Shown here piece by piece: positions 51,201 to 62,508 of a stretch of DNA of 64,000 bases. Both the position numbers and the translations under genes were made by a program. The DNA is from Bugula neritina (Eukaryota > Bryozoa > Gymnolaemata > Cheilostomatida > Bugulidae). Location of the stretch: positions 13,891,133 to 13,955,132 of the forward strand of contig OZ037771.1 of NCBI GenBank assembly GCA_964035545.1, read 5' to 3'. The notes below the pieces were generated by a model. The model saw only the letters and a list, made by a program, of their open reading frames with translations, was not told where the DNA came from and did no database searches. Every line of letters starts with the position of its first letter. Position 1 is the first letter of the stretch.

Positions 51201-51486
51201 TTGATGTTTAGCCCTAGAGCAACACAGAAGCCTTGTGAACTGGTCTGGGTTGAACTCGCCTCGCAGTGCAGACGTTTCTAGTGATGAGTCAGTCGATGGC
51301 AACCTGCTCACACCTGCTAGCAATGACAAGGGTTCAGCTGATGAGGTCTCAGCCAATAGCAATAGAGAAACAAACACATTAGCCAATAGCGTGACACTTG
51401 ACTCACATACGAACGAGACTTTAGAATCTAGAGATGAAGTTGATTATAACACTCATCTTGAAAATACGGCAAAGACTCTCTCCTAA
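45273..51486 (+). CDS. UVRAG: UVRAG homologue (UV radiation resistance-associated protein)
   Basis: Twelve exons: 45273-45323, 45633-45735, 45976-46181, 46697-46854, 47385-47490, 48058-48184, 48662-48746, 49288-49375, 49730-49959, 50715-50882, 51008-51105, 51212-51486; about 564 residues. UVRAG is a subunit of the class III PI3-kinase (VPS34 complex II) acting in endosome and autophagosome maturation. In order: RVRHLTSLSVKNL plus SYFTLHKDF (start of a C2-type domain), a C2-like core through exons 3-4, a coiled coil in exons 5-8, then YELSLIYPINQTVNGRYTIAG, CHLVIMLSQFLEFPLEYPL and YPLYSRGKDKKLFLHATFL (conserved BARA-like region). The Ser-rich tail ends KTLS. Exons 1-9 join with strong sites. 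The donor of exon 10 (GG|GTTGGT) is weak and chosen by phase; if unused, translation would stop at 50893. Minisatellites carry copies of the exon-5 donor and exon-10 acceptor. A further 5' exon is possible. Confidence 0.9.
47491..47615. repeat. 30-bp minisatellite carrying tandem donors (UVRAG exon 5)
   Basis: After the real donor GAAAAG|GTAAGA at 47491, three more units carry AGAAGGTAAGA, AGAGGGTAAGA and AGAGGGTAAGA, with GT at 47529, 47559 and 47589 and the shared body AATGTTCAGCCTATCATA. Confidence 0.93.
47769..47955 (+). mobile_element. tRNA-derived SINE, copy 4
   Basis: Starts AGAGCAGCTATAGTCTAAGG; the tRNA-like head has an internal deletion before GGGTTCTATTCCC, and the body matches copy 2 (GGTAATGTTAGGAAAAGCAT). 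Located in UVRAG intron 5. Confidence 0.88.
48241..48624 (-). mobile_element. MITE-like element, family 2, copy A
   Basis: Ends are AAGTTCTGTTTATACCTTCC and AAAGGTATAAACGCAACTTT, imperfect inverted repeats. The interior matches the element at 60134 in inverse orientation (TTTTCGGTCAGAAATTC, TTGCATTGTAAA, CTCGGACAAGCG). No open frame of note. Inserted in UVRAG intron 6. Confidence 0.8.
49050..49185. repeat. TATATTACTCTATAT repeat
   Basis: Tandem 17-base TATATTATATATTACTC units in UVRAG intron 7, not touching an exon edge. Confidence 0.9.
50205..50727. repeat. 31-bp minisatellite carrying tandem 3' acceptors (UVRAG exon 10)
   Basis: About 17 units with exact 31-base spacing from about 50308 on. 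Each has CATGCTGCAG followed by GTACCCTCTATAC. The last unit is the real acceptor and first 13 bases of exon 10 (exon start 50715). Confidence 0.97.
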
Positions 51487-52548
51487 TATTCAGTTGGCTG
51501 TATTAACATGCGAGATGTGGAACAACCCTATAGTTATACTACATATATGTATATATACCTGATTTTCTAGTCCTAAGATACTGCATTTTAACCAAATATT
51601 ACTTAATGTACGTTTACTAATAGAAAAATGATATTAATTTTTATCTAGTTTTATTGTAAAGTATTTTTTTCAAACATGACTTCTGCGTTGATTAATCTTC
51701 AGCCAATCAGAAACTGGTGTCACCATTTGTAAGCTGTTTAGTGAATCCAGTAGAAAATATTCAGAGTTGTGTGCTCTTTCCCTGACAGGTTTGTATAGCC
51801 TCTAAGCTCCCATTAAAGGCTTGTCAACATTTCAACACTACAAAGAATAAAATATATACAATGTATTGAACACACGGCAATAGGTTTTGCCAACAACTGT
51901 CTCTAAATGTTGACTGTATGTCAAAATATAAAAATATTCTAAATTTAGTGACTTTAAAACGCTTTTACAATAATATAGTTATACATAAGCAAAATTAAAT
52001 GCACCGGAATGTTGAACAATTTAATACAAGTGTGAAATATCGTGTAAGTATTTTAACACATTCATGACACTACAAGCCGTTTCAAATTGGTTATTGGATT
52101 CAGAACTTAATGACCCGTTATAATAGCATTTGATATGAATATTTAAAATATGTGTATTATAAATTGACCTCCTTGTACCATAAAAGATAATTTGTATAAT
52201 CTATACTATATCATTTTTATGTAATACAACCAATATTGTAGAAATCGAGTACTACTATAGCTTCTGTGTGTCCTCAAACATGAATAAAATCAAATATCCG
52301 TCTAATATCCGTCTAATACCGAAAAGGGTGTTGCAATTTTAATTCGTTATTTATATCTCAATTATTTAAAGAGATTATATAATCTTTAGGTTTACTGACG
52401 AGTTACATGTTTCGTGACAAGAGTTGGAATAAAACGGTAACTTTTGAAACAATTAATGCTGACACCTAATCAGTAATCATTGTTCATGTGTTTTATATTA
52501 AACTGGGAATGTCTAAAGTCCTTGACCTCAATCATCTAGCCTTAAAAC
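51487..52548. other. Convergent gap between UVRAG and the SLC16 gene
   Basis: About 1.06 kb containing the 3' UTRs of both genes. AT-rich, no repeat or open frame of note. It has a short duplication TATCCGTCTAATATCCGTCTAA near 52297. Confidence 0.6.
51846..51851 (+). promoter_or_regulatory. Candidate polyadenylation signal of UVRAG
   Basis: AATAAA 360 bases after the UVRAG stop codon, in the gap before the convergent SLC16 gene. Only the hexamer supports it. Confidence 0.35.
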
Positions 52549-55500
52549 CTACACTAAAAGTACTTCGTCGGGTGTTTTCTTCTTGGTCTGTCGTTCTGAC
52601 GCCCTCCAAACAATCAGAGCCAACACTGAGGCTATAAATGAAAGACTACCCGCGAGCAAGAAAGAGTATGTGTAGGTCCCTGATCTATCCACCAGCCAGC
52701 CTAGTAAACACATGAGAGCTATGGCTACAGGTTGTAGGACTGCCAGTATACATCTTATTAATTTGCAGTTAATCTTTCAAAATGCACTTATAGCTTAAAA
52801 TTCAGGAGCTTATGGAGAAAAAGTTTTATTCAGCATAATAGGATTTAAAGATGGCTAAGATGTTTCGATGAGACAAAAATTGTTACACTTTTACATCTTG
52901 ATAATCCAATTATTATAGATGTTATGTGGAATTGTTAACTGATGGTAAAGTTCACTAAGCTACCACAATCTACACACACATATATATATATAGTATATAT
53001 TGGAAGCTGTTTTACCTGCTATGGGAGGTCCACTAAGACTACCCAATGCACACAGGAAGTTCATAACTCCCATAGTATTTGATAGGTTAGACTCGCCTAG
53101 CAAGTTAGTGAGTAAGGCCGGCCATACCGCGCCCCCAGTTGAGCTATGAACTATGCCGGCAAGGATACTAAAGCAACACATATGGGAATATCAAAATAAG
53201 CATGTTTTACGGTTTATAAGCACTTCACATATACACAGAGGTTCTGATTGATGGTTTAAAAGTATGAGGATTTCAAGAGAAGATAACTATGTGTGCCGAG
53301 GAAATAGTAAAGTAAGATAATGATTTTTTATTTACAACTAGATACACTTCAAAACAAACTAATAAAGTTTGGATGATTACAGCCTTCGAAATGATGTTCA
53401 CACACATGCATGCTCGCGCGCACACGCACACACACACACACACTCTCACACACACACACGCACGCACACACGCACGCACACACACACACACACCTGTATA
53501 TGATGAGCCCTGAAAAGCTGTGAATGAAAGGGAGGCTGACTGTCAGTACGCCGATGATGAAGCTGGCGGTAAATGTGACGGCGAATGGCGGCACATTCTT
53601 TGATATCAGAGCACCATAGACGAGTCGGGAGGGCATTCCTTGAACACATAGACATAGATATTTCTTGAACACATAGATATTAATTCTTGAACACATAGAC
53701 ATAGATATTTCTTGAACACATAGACATAGATATTTCTTGAACACATAGACATAGATATTTCTTGAACACATAGACATAGATATTTCTTGAACACATAGAC
53801 ATAGATATTCCTTGAACACATAGACATAGATATTCCTTGAACACATAGACATAGATATTCCTTGAACACATAGACATAGATATTCCTTGAACACATAGAC
53901 ATAGATATTCCTTGAACACATAGACATAGATATTTCTTGAACACATAGACATACATATTCCTTGAACACATATAGACATACATATTCCTTGGACACATAG
54001 ACATAGATATTCCTTGAACACATAGACATAGATATTTCTTGAACACATAGACATAGATATTTCTTGAACACATATAGACATAGATATCTTTTGAACACAT
54101 AGACATACATATTCCTTGGACACATAGACATAGATATTCCTTGAACACATAGACATAGGTATTCCTTAAACACATAGACATAGATATTCCTTAAACACAT
54201 AGACATAGATATTCCTTGAACACATAGACATAGATATTCCTTGAACACATAGACATAGATATTCCTTGAACACATAGACATAGATATTCCTTGAACACAT
54301 AGACATAGATATCCCTTGGACACATAGACATAGATATTCCTTGAACACATAGACATAGATATTTCTTGAACACATAGACATAGATATCTTTTGAACACAT
54401 AGACATAGATATTCCTTGAACACATAGACATAGATATTCCTTGGACACATAGACATAGATATTTCTTGAACACATAGACATAGATATTCCTTGGACACAT
54501 AGACATAGATATTCCTTGAACACATAGACATAGATATTTCTTGAACACATAGACATAGATATTTCTTGAACACATAGACATAGATATTCCTTGAACACAT
54601 AGACATAGATATCTCTTGAACACATAGACATAGATATTTCTTGAACACATAGACATAGATATTTCTTGAACACATAGACATAGATATTTCTTGAACACAT
54701 AGACATAGATATCTTTTGAACACATAGACATAGATATTCCTTGAACATATAGACATAGATATCTCTTGAACACATAGACTGTGTATCGTGTTTAGAAATG
54801 AGTATGGGATTAATTACACTCTATTTAGAGTTGTCTACCCACCCATAACACCGAAGATAGACAAGAGCATAGCGGCCTGGGCTGACGAGAATTGTGCATA
54901 GAGCTGGGTGTAAGCTGACAGGTGAATGACTATGATGGAATTTGTAAAGCTGATGAAAGCGCTGGCGGCACAGAGAGCAAGAAATCCCTTGTGCTGGAAT
55001 ATCTTCCAATTCATTACAGTGATATTAGACGCGCTGAAAGTAATAGGTGTGACAAGCTATTGAATGTATTGGAATACTTATATAGAACTATTGCAAATCA
55101 GAACTAATTCCTCAATAATTCAAGTTAATTTTGTGTCTAAAGTTAGAATCTGTAGTAAAGAGTTTCCAGCTAACAAGGGTAAACTTGTGTATACTGTAAA
55201 GGAATCTTAAGTGGTGTGTTTTGTCATTCTATATTATTACAGACAATATGATTAGGAAAGAAAGGTGACAGGTTTTTAGGTTAGGTTTGTTTCATCTATG
55301 ATTACACAAAATGGTGTTGTCAAATGACGATTTTACTACAGTCTCTAAATTTTAGTTTATTTTGTTAAAAGTTAGTTAGTTTTCATAAAAAATAAGTTTA
55401 TATTCCTTACAGTTATATATATATATATATATATTTTTAATAACTTTTTTTAAAAATCTTCACATAGGAATCTTAAATATTAACCAATAAATTATCATAT

Positions 55501-58192
55501 AGAAATGAAAGAAACAGATGCTCTCTGGTGAATAGAAAAGCTAATGTCATGTTAATATTTTCACCATCATTACTCTAATTTTTTCCTATTTATGTAAAGA
55601 GACAATATCAAAACAGCTTTATCATCCATGCAATAATAATATTGTATACACTAGTTAATGGATTACCTCCCATGTACACACATCAATGGCAAGTTTCTAC
55701 TCTCTTTGAAGGGACGTAGAAGTAAACCCAGACAGCCGATATTCAGTACGATGGCCCCACATATAAGGAGACTTCCTCTCCAGCTGTAAGACTCAATCAA
55801 ACGCTCCACCAAGATGGGACCAATAAATATTCCTGCAAATAGAATGCCAAAAGTTGCGGTCTGTACATGAAATTGTTGAAAGAAAAGTAATATGAATATG
55901 GAATGTTTAGGTGTACAACTTGTAGTTTATGTATGACTCTAACATGAGCAAATAAGAACTGAAAATTAGTCATTACACTTGATCATTATAATCTTTTGGT
56001 TCTTTAATTTGTAAAAGCACTTTTATGTTGCAATCAGTTATCCAACAAAAGTAATTGTTACAAAATGTTATATCTTTAAATGAGTAAGAATTATGCTTTT
56101 AGGTGAAACCATCAACTGATGATTCTACAGTGTAATTGCATAGATTAATTATGTTAGTTATACCAGATTCAAAACGTCGAATAAGTTGAATTCACACTGT
56201 ATTTTGACCCAAAACTGACAACACAGATTGTAAAATACTTAAGAAAATTCGTTTTAACTATGTTTACAATTATAAAAACTTGAATAAACCTAGAAAGTTT
56301 GAAATAACAACGTATTATTACCAGTCTCATATTACCAGGACATGACCCATACAAGGGCTGACAGCTACCATAGTATGTACCTACCAAAGGATGAGCCAGA
56401 TGAAGCGATGGATTGCGCAATATGTTTCCACTTGTCAAAGTACGTGGACACTGAAACCACTATTGGTATGATGGTTATTCCTAGACCAAGCCCTGCATGT
56501 GTAAAATACAAAATATCACTATCCTTTAACGTTTAATGCATATTGGCCTATGTATGTTGAAATCATAAAAATTCTCAAGTGGGTCTATAGTTACCATCCC
56601 TGTGAAAAACTCAGATGGAAAAGTTTTTTTAAACAGGCCAAGAACTTTATTGTGGCAATGGAATAACTATAATTGCATATTCTTCCTAACATCACTAATG
56701 GCTTTTACTGTGGTTTAAACCTATAACCTTGTGTTTACTAAGGCTAGGGCCACACTGTGCGTATTTTCGCTTTCATTTTTAAATCGCACTCGCTTTCAAT
56801 AAAACGCAATTTACTGGAATGTAGCATTAAAATAAAAAAATTGGGCTCGCTGAATAACTACCAGCCAATTAGGTGACGACGACAGAGACAGAGAATGCTG
56901 AGCGACAAGTGCGAATGTTTTCTCAACGCATACAGTGGACACCTTTGCTACTTGTGATTTCAATTTTCGCATGCGAAAACACTCACAGTGTGGCCCTAGG
57001 CTAAGCTGGCGCTCTAACCGCTAAACCACAGCTGCTCTCTTTTGAAATCATAAAATATGAATCAAACAAAAAATAAAAATTTATTTTCTCCTGCATAATT
57101 GAACTAATAATGGTGAAATTTGATATGGGGAGTTATATTACACACCTCAGCTTTAAATGTCAATTACATTCCACAGGGAAGCCACAAATTAGAGAATCTG
57201 GTAGCCAAATTTCAAATAATAAAAGTTACATAACTTTCTCAACATTTCTACCTTAACAGTATATATACCTGAGATTACTCCGTATGTTCCAAACAGGAAA
57301 TACACATTAGTAGCAAATACGGAGGAGATAAGTCCAAAAGACGTGATGACAGATCCTATGGCACAGGATAACCTAGCACCATATCTGTTTAGCATAGCAC
57401 TGGATAACATGGCTACAATTGTATATGTTATATTATATTACTATAGTATATATATTATATTATATTACTATACAATAGTATATATATATTACATTATATT
57501 ACTACAATAGAATATATTACATTATATTACTATACAACAGTATAATTGTATTATATTACTACATTAGTATACATTACATTATATGGATTCAACAGGATAT
57601 AACCATAGCCTGAGAACATGCATACTAACAGGCGAGGTTTGTGGAGGCTATGAGAGCTGACCCCACCCATGCTGCCATAGCCTTAGAGGTATCTAGCTCT
57701 TTCATCATGTCGATGTAGTAGATACCAGATGAATATACGATGCTGAACACTGTAGCTCTGAGCAGGAATGAGCCTGTGGAATGACAGAGAAAACAGGGTA
57801 AAATTATCTAAGTTAGCATGTTTCAAAACATCTTTAGAGATAGTGCCTAAGAAAACATGCAGGGTCAGCCTATAATTTAGCTATTGAAGTTGCATACATT
57901 TTGGATTCATTTAACGGGTTTGTCAGAAATAAATTGTTAAACCTATGATTTCGGAACATAAAAATAATTAGTTTTAGATGGCATCTCTTGTATGTTGGAG
58001 GTAGAATAACTATTGATGTTTGTAAAAAGCAGTAGATATTCGAACCGTATAAGCTGACAATCATTGTTAATGTTACAGTTATACATGATAATACCATCAA
58101 CATGATTAGAGGGATTACTTACACAGACATATGACGTAGGCATAGCCGTAGTCCTTACGATTCTCAATCAAACACTCTGGATACCACACCAT
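52549..58192 (-). CDS. Monocarboxylate transporter-like MFS protein (SLC16 family)
   Basis: Nine exons: 58123-58192, 57630-57773, 57412-57269, 56492-56385, 55832-55667, 55033-54843, 53638-53494, 53167-53016, 52724-52549. All phases match, giving 431 residues, near the usual SLC16 length. The N terminus DYGYAYVICLCSFLLRATVF corresponds to the conserved DGGYGW-type start of TM1. Later come MLNRYGARLSCAIGS (loop 2-3), ISGLGLGITIIPIVVSVSTY and KHIAQSIASSGSSFG (TM4-5 region), SYSWRGSLLICGAIVLN, MGMPSRLVYGALISKN (TM8 loop) and GPPIAAIALMCLLGWLVD near TM11. Such proteins carry lactate, pyruvate or other monocarboxylates or related substrates across the plasma membrane; the substrate cannot be told here. 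The intron before exon 7 is almost entirely a 25-bp repeat array carrying acceptor copies. The exon 7 donor lies in a (GT)n tract. Convergent with UVRAG. Confidence 0.93.
53402..53495. repeat. (CA)n/(GT)n microsatellite at the SLC16 exon-7 donor
   Basis: On the minus strand exon 7 ends TATACAG and the intron is GTGTGTGTGTGTGTGTGCGT from its first base, so the donor GT is the first unit of the tract. Confidence 0.95.
53639..54775. repeat. 25-bp minisatellite carrying tandem 3' acceptors (SLC16 exon 7)
   Basis: About 45 tandem units, minus-strand consensus TATGTGTTCAAGGAATATCT plus ATGTC. The real acceptor is TGTTCAAG|GAATGCCC at 53638, so each unit repeats the acceptor and GAAT. The array occupies 1137 of the 1204 bases of the intron. 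Confidence 0.97.
56588..57038 (-). mobile_element. tRNA-derived SINE, copy 5, split by a MITE
   Basis: SINE body at 56588-56742 and tRNA-like head at 57001-57038 (AAGAGAGCAGCTGTGGTTTA on the minus strand), interrupted by the element at 56743-57000. Located in an SLC16 intron. Confidence 0.9.
56743..57000. mobile_element. MITE nested in SINE copy 5, with 5-bp target duplication
   Basis: Left end GCTAGGGCCACACTGTGCGT pairs with right end ACTCACAGTGTGGCCCTAGG as an inverted repeat of about 26 bases with few mismatches, including TTTTCGC. Both flanks are CTAAG (56738-56742 and 57001-57005). 258 bp, non-coding. Confidence 0.92.
57420..57600. repeat. ACTATAGTATATATATTAT repeat next to the SLC16 exon-3 acceptor
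   Basis: Irregular tandem units. On the minus strand some read CTATTGTAG, resembling the real acceptor CAATTGTAG|CC at 57412. Confidence 0.8.
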
Positions 58193-60133
58193 CTTGGAGA
58201 GATTCGTGGAGAGACAGGAGACCCAGGTGAGAGAGAACTGCTACTAGCACCGATTTTAGAGTTTATTATATTTAGCAAGAATTTGTTATTACTCTACTTC
58301 CAACAATCTTCATCATGTAGCACAGCATAACGTAACAATTGTTTTAATATTTGTTGGGACATTCCAACAGCATTGAAAGCGTTTGTTACATTATGTTACT
58401 AATATGCAAGCACACACTATTAAGCTTTATTTGGAGTTTTATAGCTATGTAAGCTATTTTATGCTTTTCTGTATTTTGTATAACACAGCTTATAGTTACC
58501 GCAAAAAATCTAACTTTTAGACTATTACATAAACCCAGCACTTAATGTCATTCATTCTTTTGTGGTCAATGCATCTCTATTAATCTTTCTCATTAATATT
58601 CAACATTATTGGAGGTAAATGGAAATTGTGAGGATAACTTTATTAAGTTGTTTATTTTCACAGGATGTTACAAAATCAGTTCTAGTAAAGACAAAACACA
58701 GATGAGTCATAAATTTCAAAAAAGCTCATGTTTGTGAACTTCACCCAAAGAGATATATTGTCCAAATATAGAATAAACGCAAGTATTTATAAAAACAGCA
58801 TAAATAATTGAAAATATAATTTAGAAACTAACGAGACACGGCAAACAACTAAGCTAATTTTCAGCAGTTACATCTAAATATAGAAATTAAGTAGATGTAT
58901 ATATATAAAGAGAATTTAGAGAAACTTAAAAATACAAACAATGTACTTTGTGATATAAGATTATGGTTACAAATATTAGTTCAGATGTTAGCAAATAAAA
59001 ATGCAGAAAGACATAATATAATAGAAATATATTATATTATACACAAAACACCAGGCATATTTAAAGTTGTTTAACCTGAGGAACTTATTAAAGGCAGTGG
59101 GCACACAACTCCAGGTAATGTAAAAATAGTATCTATTGCAAATGCTGTATTGTAAAACAGTAGAGAAAGTAAATTACTTTCAACTAAATATCCATATTGC
59201 AAATTCTATCAAACCAAACCCTAACCAACATAATGAAGTTAGTAAATAGAATAGCTAACAGCCGTAAAGTTTATATTCTGAATTAGACTGACATTCTATT
59301 TAGTCAATGCATCATAATTATAGACATTAATTTGAATAATAAGTTGAAAAAAATTTAAAAACATAATTTTTAAGAAACTAACAAGCTCGCTGAACCTTTC
59401 ATTCTTCAGTAACAGAAGTGATAGTGGAACAGCCAATCATAACCATTCTACTGTTTGGGTGTCCAATCAAAGCAGCTAATGTATTTCTGGAACAATTTGA
59501 GTTGTGTCTATCCCAGTGTTACTGCAACAAATATATATATTGAATACTTGCAAGGATATAGAATATCTAACTGGAGGAATCGGACTTCTAGTGGAAATAA
59601 GCTCCATTTCCATAAAAACCAAAGAGGAAAGTTTCTATATAGTTGGATACTAAAAGCAGTTTAATCAGAATGCAAGGGTTGTGTGAAACTTTGATAAGGA
59701 AATACCATTACGCTACAGATCTAACAACATATTAGATTGGCTAATGCATTGAGTGTGCAAACGACATTGGACAATTGTTTACAGTCAATAACAATGTCGG
59801 TAACAGCAGAGAAAATCTGTAGCAGCAGAGAAAATATGTAGCAGCATTCAACCACAGATAAATGAGCTTGGTAAGCAGAAATGTTAACCAGAGCCAAGAC
59901 TTGGACAACTCTGGACTCCCCAAACCTTGTTAGATTTACTCAATCAGCCAGACATGGAGTTTACTAATAGAAGCCCTTAGCCAATCAAGAGTGAGGTAGG
60001 TGCAGTAATAAAGAAATTGAGAAAAGCCTGTGTTCTAGATAAAAAATGTAGCAAAAGAAGTTATGTTCCAGCAAGAATTTCAACCTGCGCCCCAAACCAA
60101 AAGATATGAAGAAATTTAGAGAACTTACGCTAT

Positions 60134-60564
60134 AGTTGCGTTTATACCTCTGCTGAAAAAATTACTGAGTTTAAGTTAATAACACTCGTCCGAGTACCCC
60201 TTTATAGTCAAACTGAAACTCGTTGAAATCACATTGATGCGGTTGCTCACTTTCTGAAATTGAAATTTGACTCGCATAATAGCTATTTGATGCCCTTTGT
60301 AAACGTCGTCAATTAGTGAAGCGGACAGCATAAAAACAATAATTGAGAAGGCGTAGGCTATATAATTATTACCGTATAAGTACGTTGTCTATTCGCCAAA
60401 TTATTAACTGAATGTTTACAAGGAGTTATTACTCCTATTCTGATTAAGTTATCACAGTACAAAAATTTTTCCGAGTGGCTTTTACAATGCAATAAAACTC
60501 GGAGAAATTTCAACCCGGCCAAATGGAATTTCTGACCGAAAATCGTGAAGGTATAAAGGCAACT
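60134..60564 (+). mobile_element. MITE-like element, family 2, copy B
   Basis: The left end AGTTGCGTTTATACCTCTG and right end GAAGGTATAAAGGCAACT form terminal inverted repeats of about 17 bases with one mismatch. About 431 bp; the interior is shared with copy A at 48241 in inverse orientation. Confidence 0.82.
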
Positions 60565-60887
60565 TTACTCAAATTCTCCACCACTGCTCCTAAATGTCAA
60601 GAGTTACTGTGAGATAAGACGATTACATCATGTTTGATAGTTTTCCCACTTAGATATCTCATGGTGAGCATAACTCCATGTAACAAGTTAATCACAGACT
60701 GGCTGATTGCGCCATCAAGCACCAAATACAGCACTAGCACACTACCTATCAGCTGGATAGGAAATTAAACAGCATTCAAGGTCACCTGGAGGTCGAACAT
60801 TATATTATTTAAACAATTCTGAAGTAAAAGCAGAAAATGGATCAAGAAAGCATATTGCATAGCAGCGAAGATAATATACTAAAAAGA

Positions 60888-60892
<5 letters not shown>

Positions 60893-60930
<38 letters not shown>
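60893..60930. repeat. (TA)n microsatellite
   Basis: About 19 TA units followed by TTTATATATAATATTATA in intergenic DNA. Confidence 0.95.
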
Positions 60931-60940
<10 letters not shown>

Positions 60941-62508
60941 ATATTATACGCAAAGGTGAACTAAGTGTACAGGTGTAACTAGCAAGGTGTACCAGCTGGG
61001 ATTGTACCACCTCGAAGTGATAAACCAGCAGGTGAGTGAGTTGAAGACTCTATAATATCCATACTTCTACTGCAAACAGCTTTGTTTAACAGTGGAAGAT
61101 TATGCTTAGTGAGTAGAGAGGTTGGACTGACAAGAGCAAAAAACTCTCAACATTATCATAATGTACTATAACATAAGTAACTGAGTTACACATATGGCTA
61201 AAGTCTAAACCCTTGGAGTGAGTATATCTTTCACAGTGTGTTAACAAATAAACATCTTAATACTGAAACTTTGCCTTGAAAAGATAATTTATTAAAAAGA
61301 GCTCAACATTCTACTCAAAGTTACAAAAAGACAAGAGAGAGTAGACATCTATCTCATATGACTAGCATAGACATGAGTGGAATCTGCCATTTTGAAAAAC
61401 ATGTCCACCTACACACTTTACAGAGTTTGATCATTAAGGAAGATCAGTAACCAAGGCAACTGATTAGATACATTGTAGAGTAGAAACATTCCACTGTATG
61501 ATGTGTGAATAGAGTGTGTGGGCGTGAACATTCCTTTAAGCTATGAGTGTACAGGTCAGGTGACCTAGGATTACCTGCTAGGTGCTAGTTATAGTCTAGT
61601 ATATATATACTATACACTAGTCTACTAGTATATATACTACACACTTGTGAACTGTGAAGAAATAGAGTTAGATTAGTGTGTTTGACCTTCACCTTTAGAG
61701 TGAGATTTAACTGCCTAGTGCTTAATGCTCAGAAACGTAAAACTGGATTAAACTTTGACAAATACTGATTGATTTTCATTGAAGCTGCTGCAGTATATTA
61801 GACAGAGCAGTGGAATAGATGCAGAGACCTTACAACTACAGTGTTAGTATACAGTACTACATTTATGAGCCGACATGTAGAGAAGATAACCCTTAGCCCC
61901 ATGCATTTAGCTACAAACACATCTAGCAACCTGTGATATGGGTGTGAACACTACAGAGCAGTACATCTAGTTAATCTCAGGGGTTATCAACGCCTCCGTA
62001 GTTTTATTATATGGTGGAGGGTTATCCTCAACGTCCCTGAAATGTTACACATAACTTTGAAGATCACAGGCTATTTGGAGAAACAACTGCAGCCTTAGCT
62101 GATAGATAGCGCAGAGTTAATTGCTAATGTAAACAGTAGATAACAGGCTGGGCTGGTCTCCTGTGTGGAACTCAAGCTATAAAGTTGAAATAACGAATAA
62201 ATGTTACAGAAAAAGAAACATGCTCAGAAAATTAAAACATGATTACGAAGAAATGTCTCTACCAGCATCTTTCGTTAGGTTGAGCTGCAGTTACAACTTC
62301 ATTCAAATCTGTTTCTGCTTTCAACTCAAATGATTCATAAAACTAAACGTATTTGCTGAAGTATTTTGATGGTACTTTGTATAATATGATTATGTATATA
62401 GTTATACAAAACATTTAAATATGACTACAGATGTTACTGTCCCATATCATGTTACCCACCTACATATTACTGGTAAGAAGAGAATATAGAATACTACTGT
62501 ATCATAAC

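Larger units (their letters stand above)
58193..62508. other. Long intergenic region
   Basis: About 4.3 kb between the SLC16 start and the small membrane-protein gene. It holds a MITE (60134-60564), a (TA)n tract (60893-60930) and near-duplicate ACTAGTATATATAC words at about 61596-61640. No gene supported; open frames at 59455 and 59741 lack motifs. Confidence 0.55.

Noticed and set aside
53349-54773. 474-codon minus-strand open frame and several overlapping frames of 158-196 codons
   Set aside because: They are produced by the 25-bp array, whose unit is 1 mod 3 and has no stop. The peptide is pure repeat (YVYVFKxYLCLCVQ) and only its end overlaps the real SLC16 exon 7.
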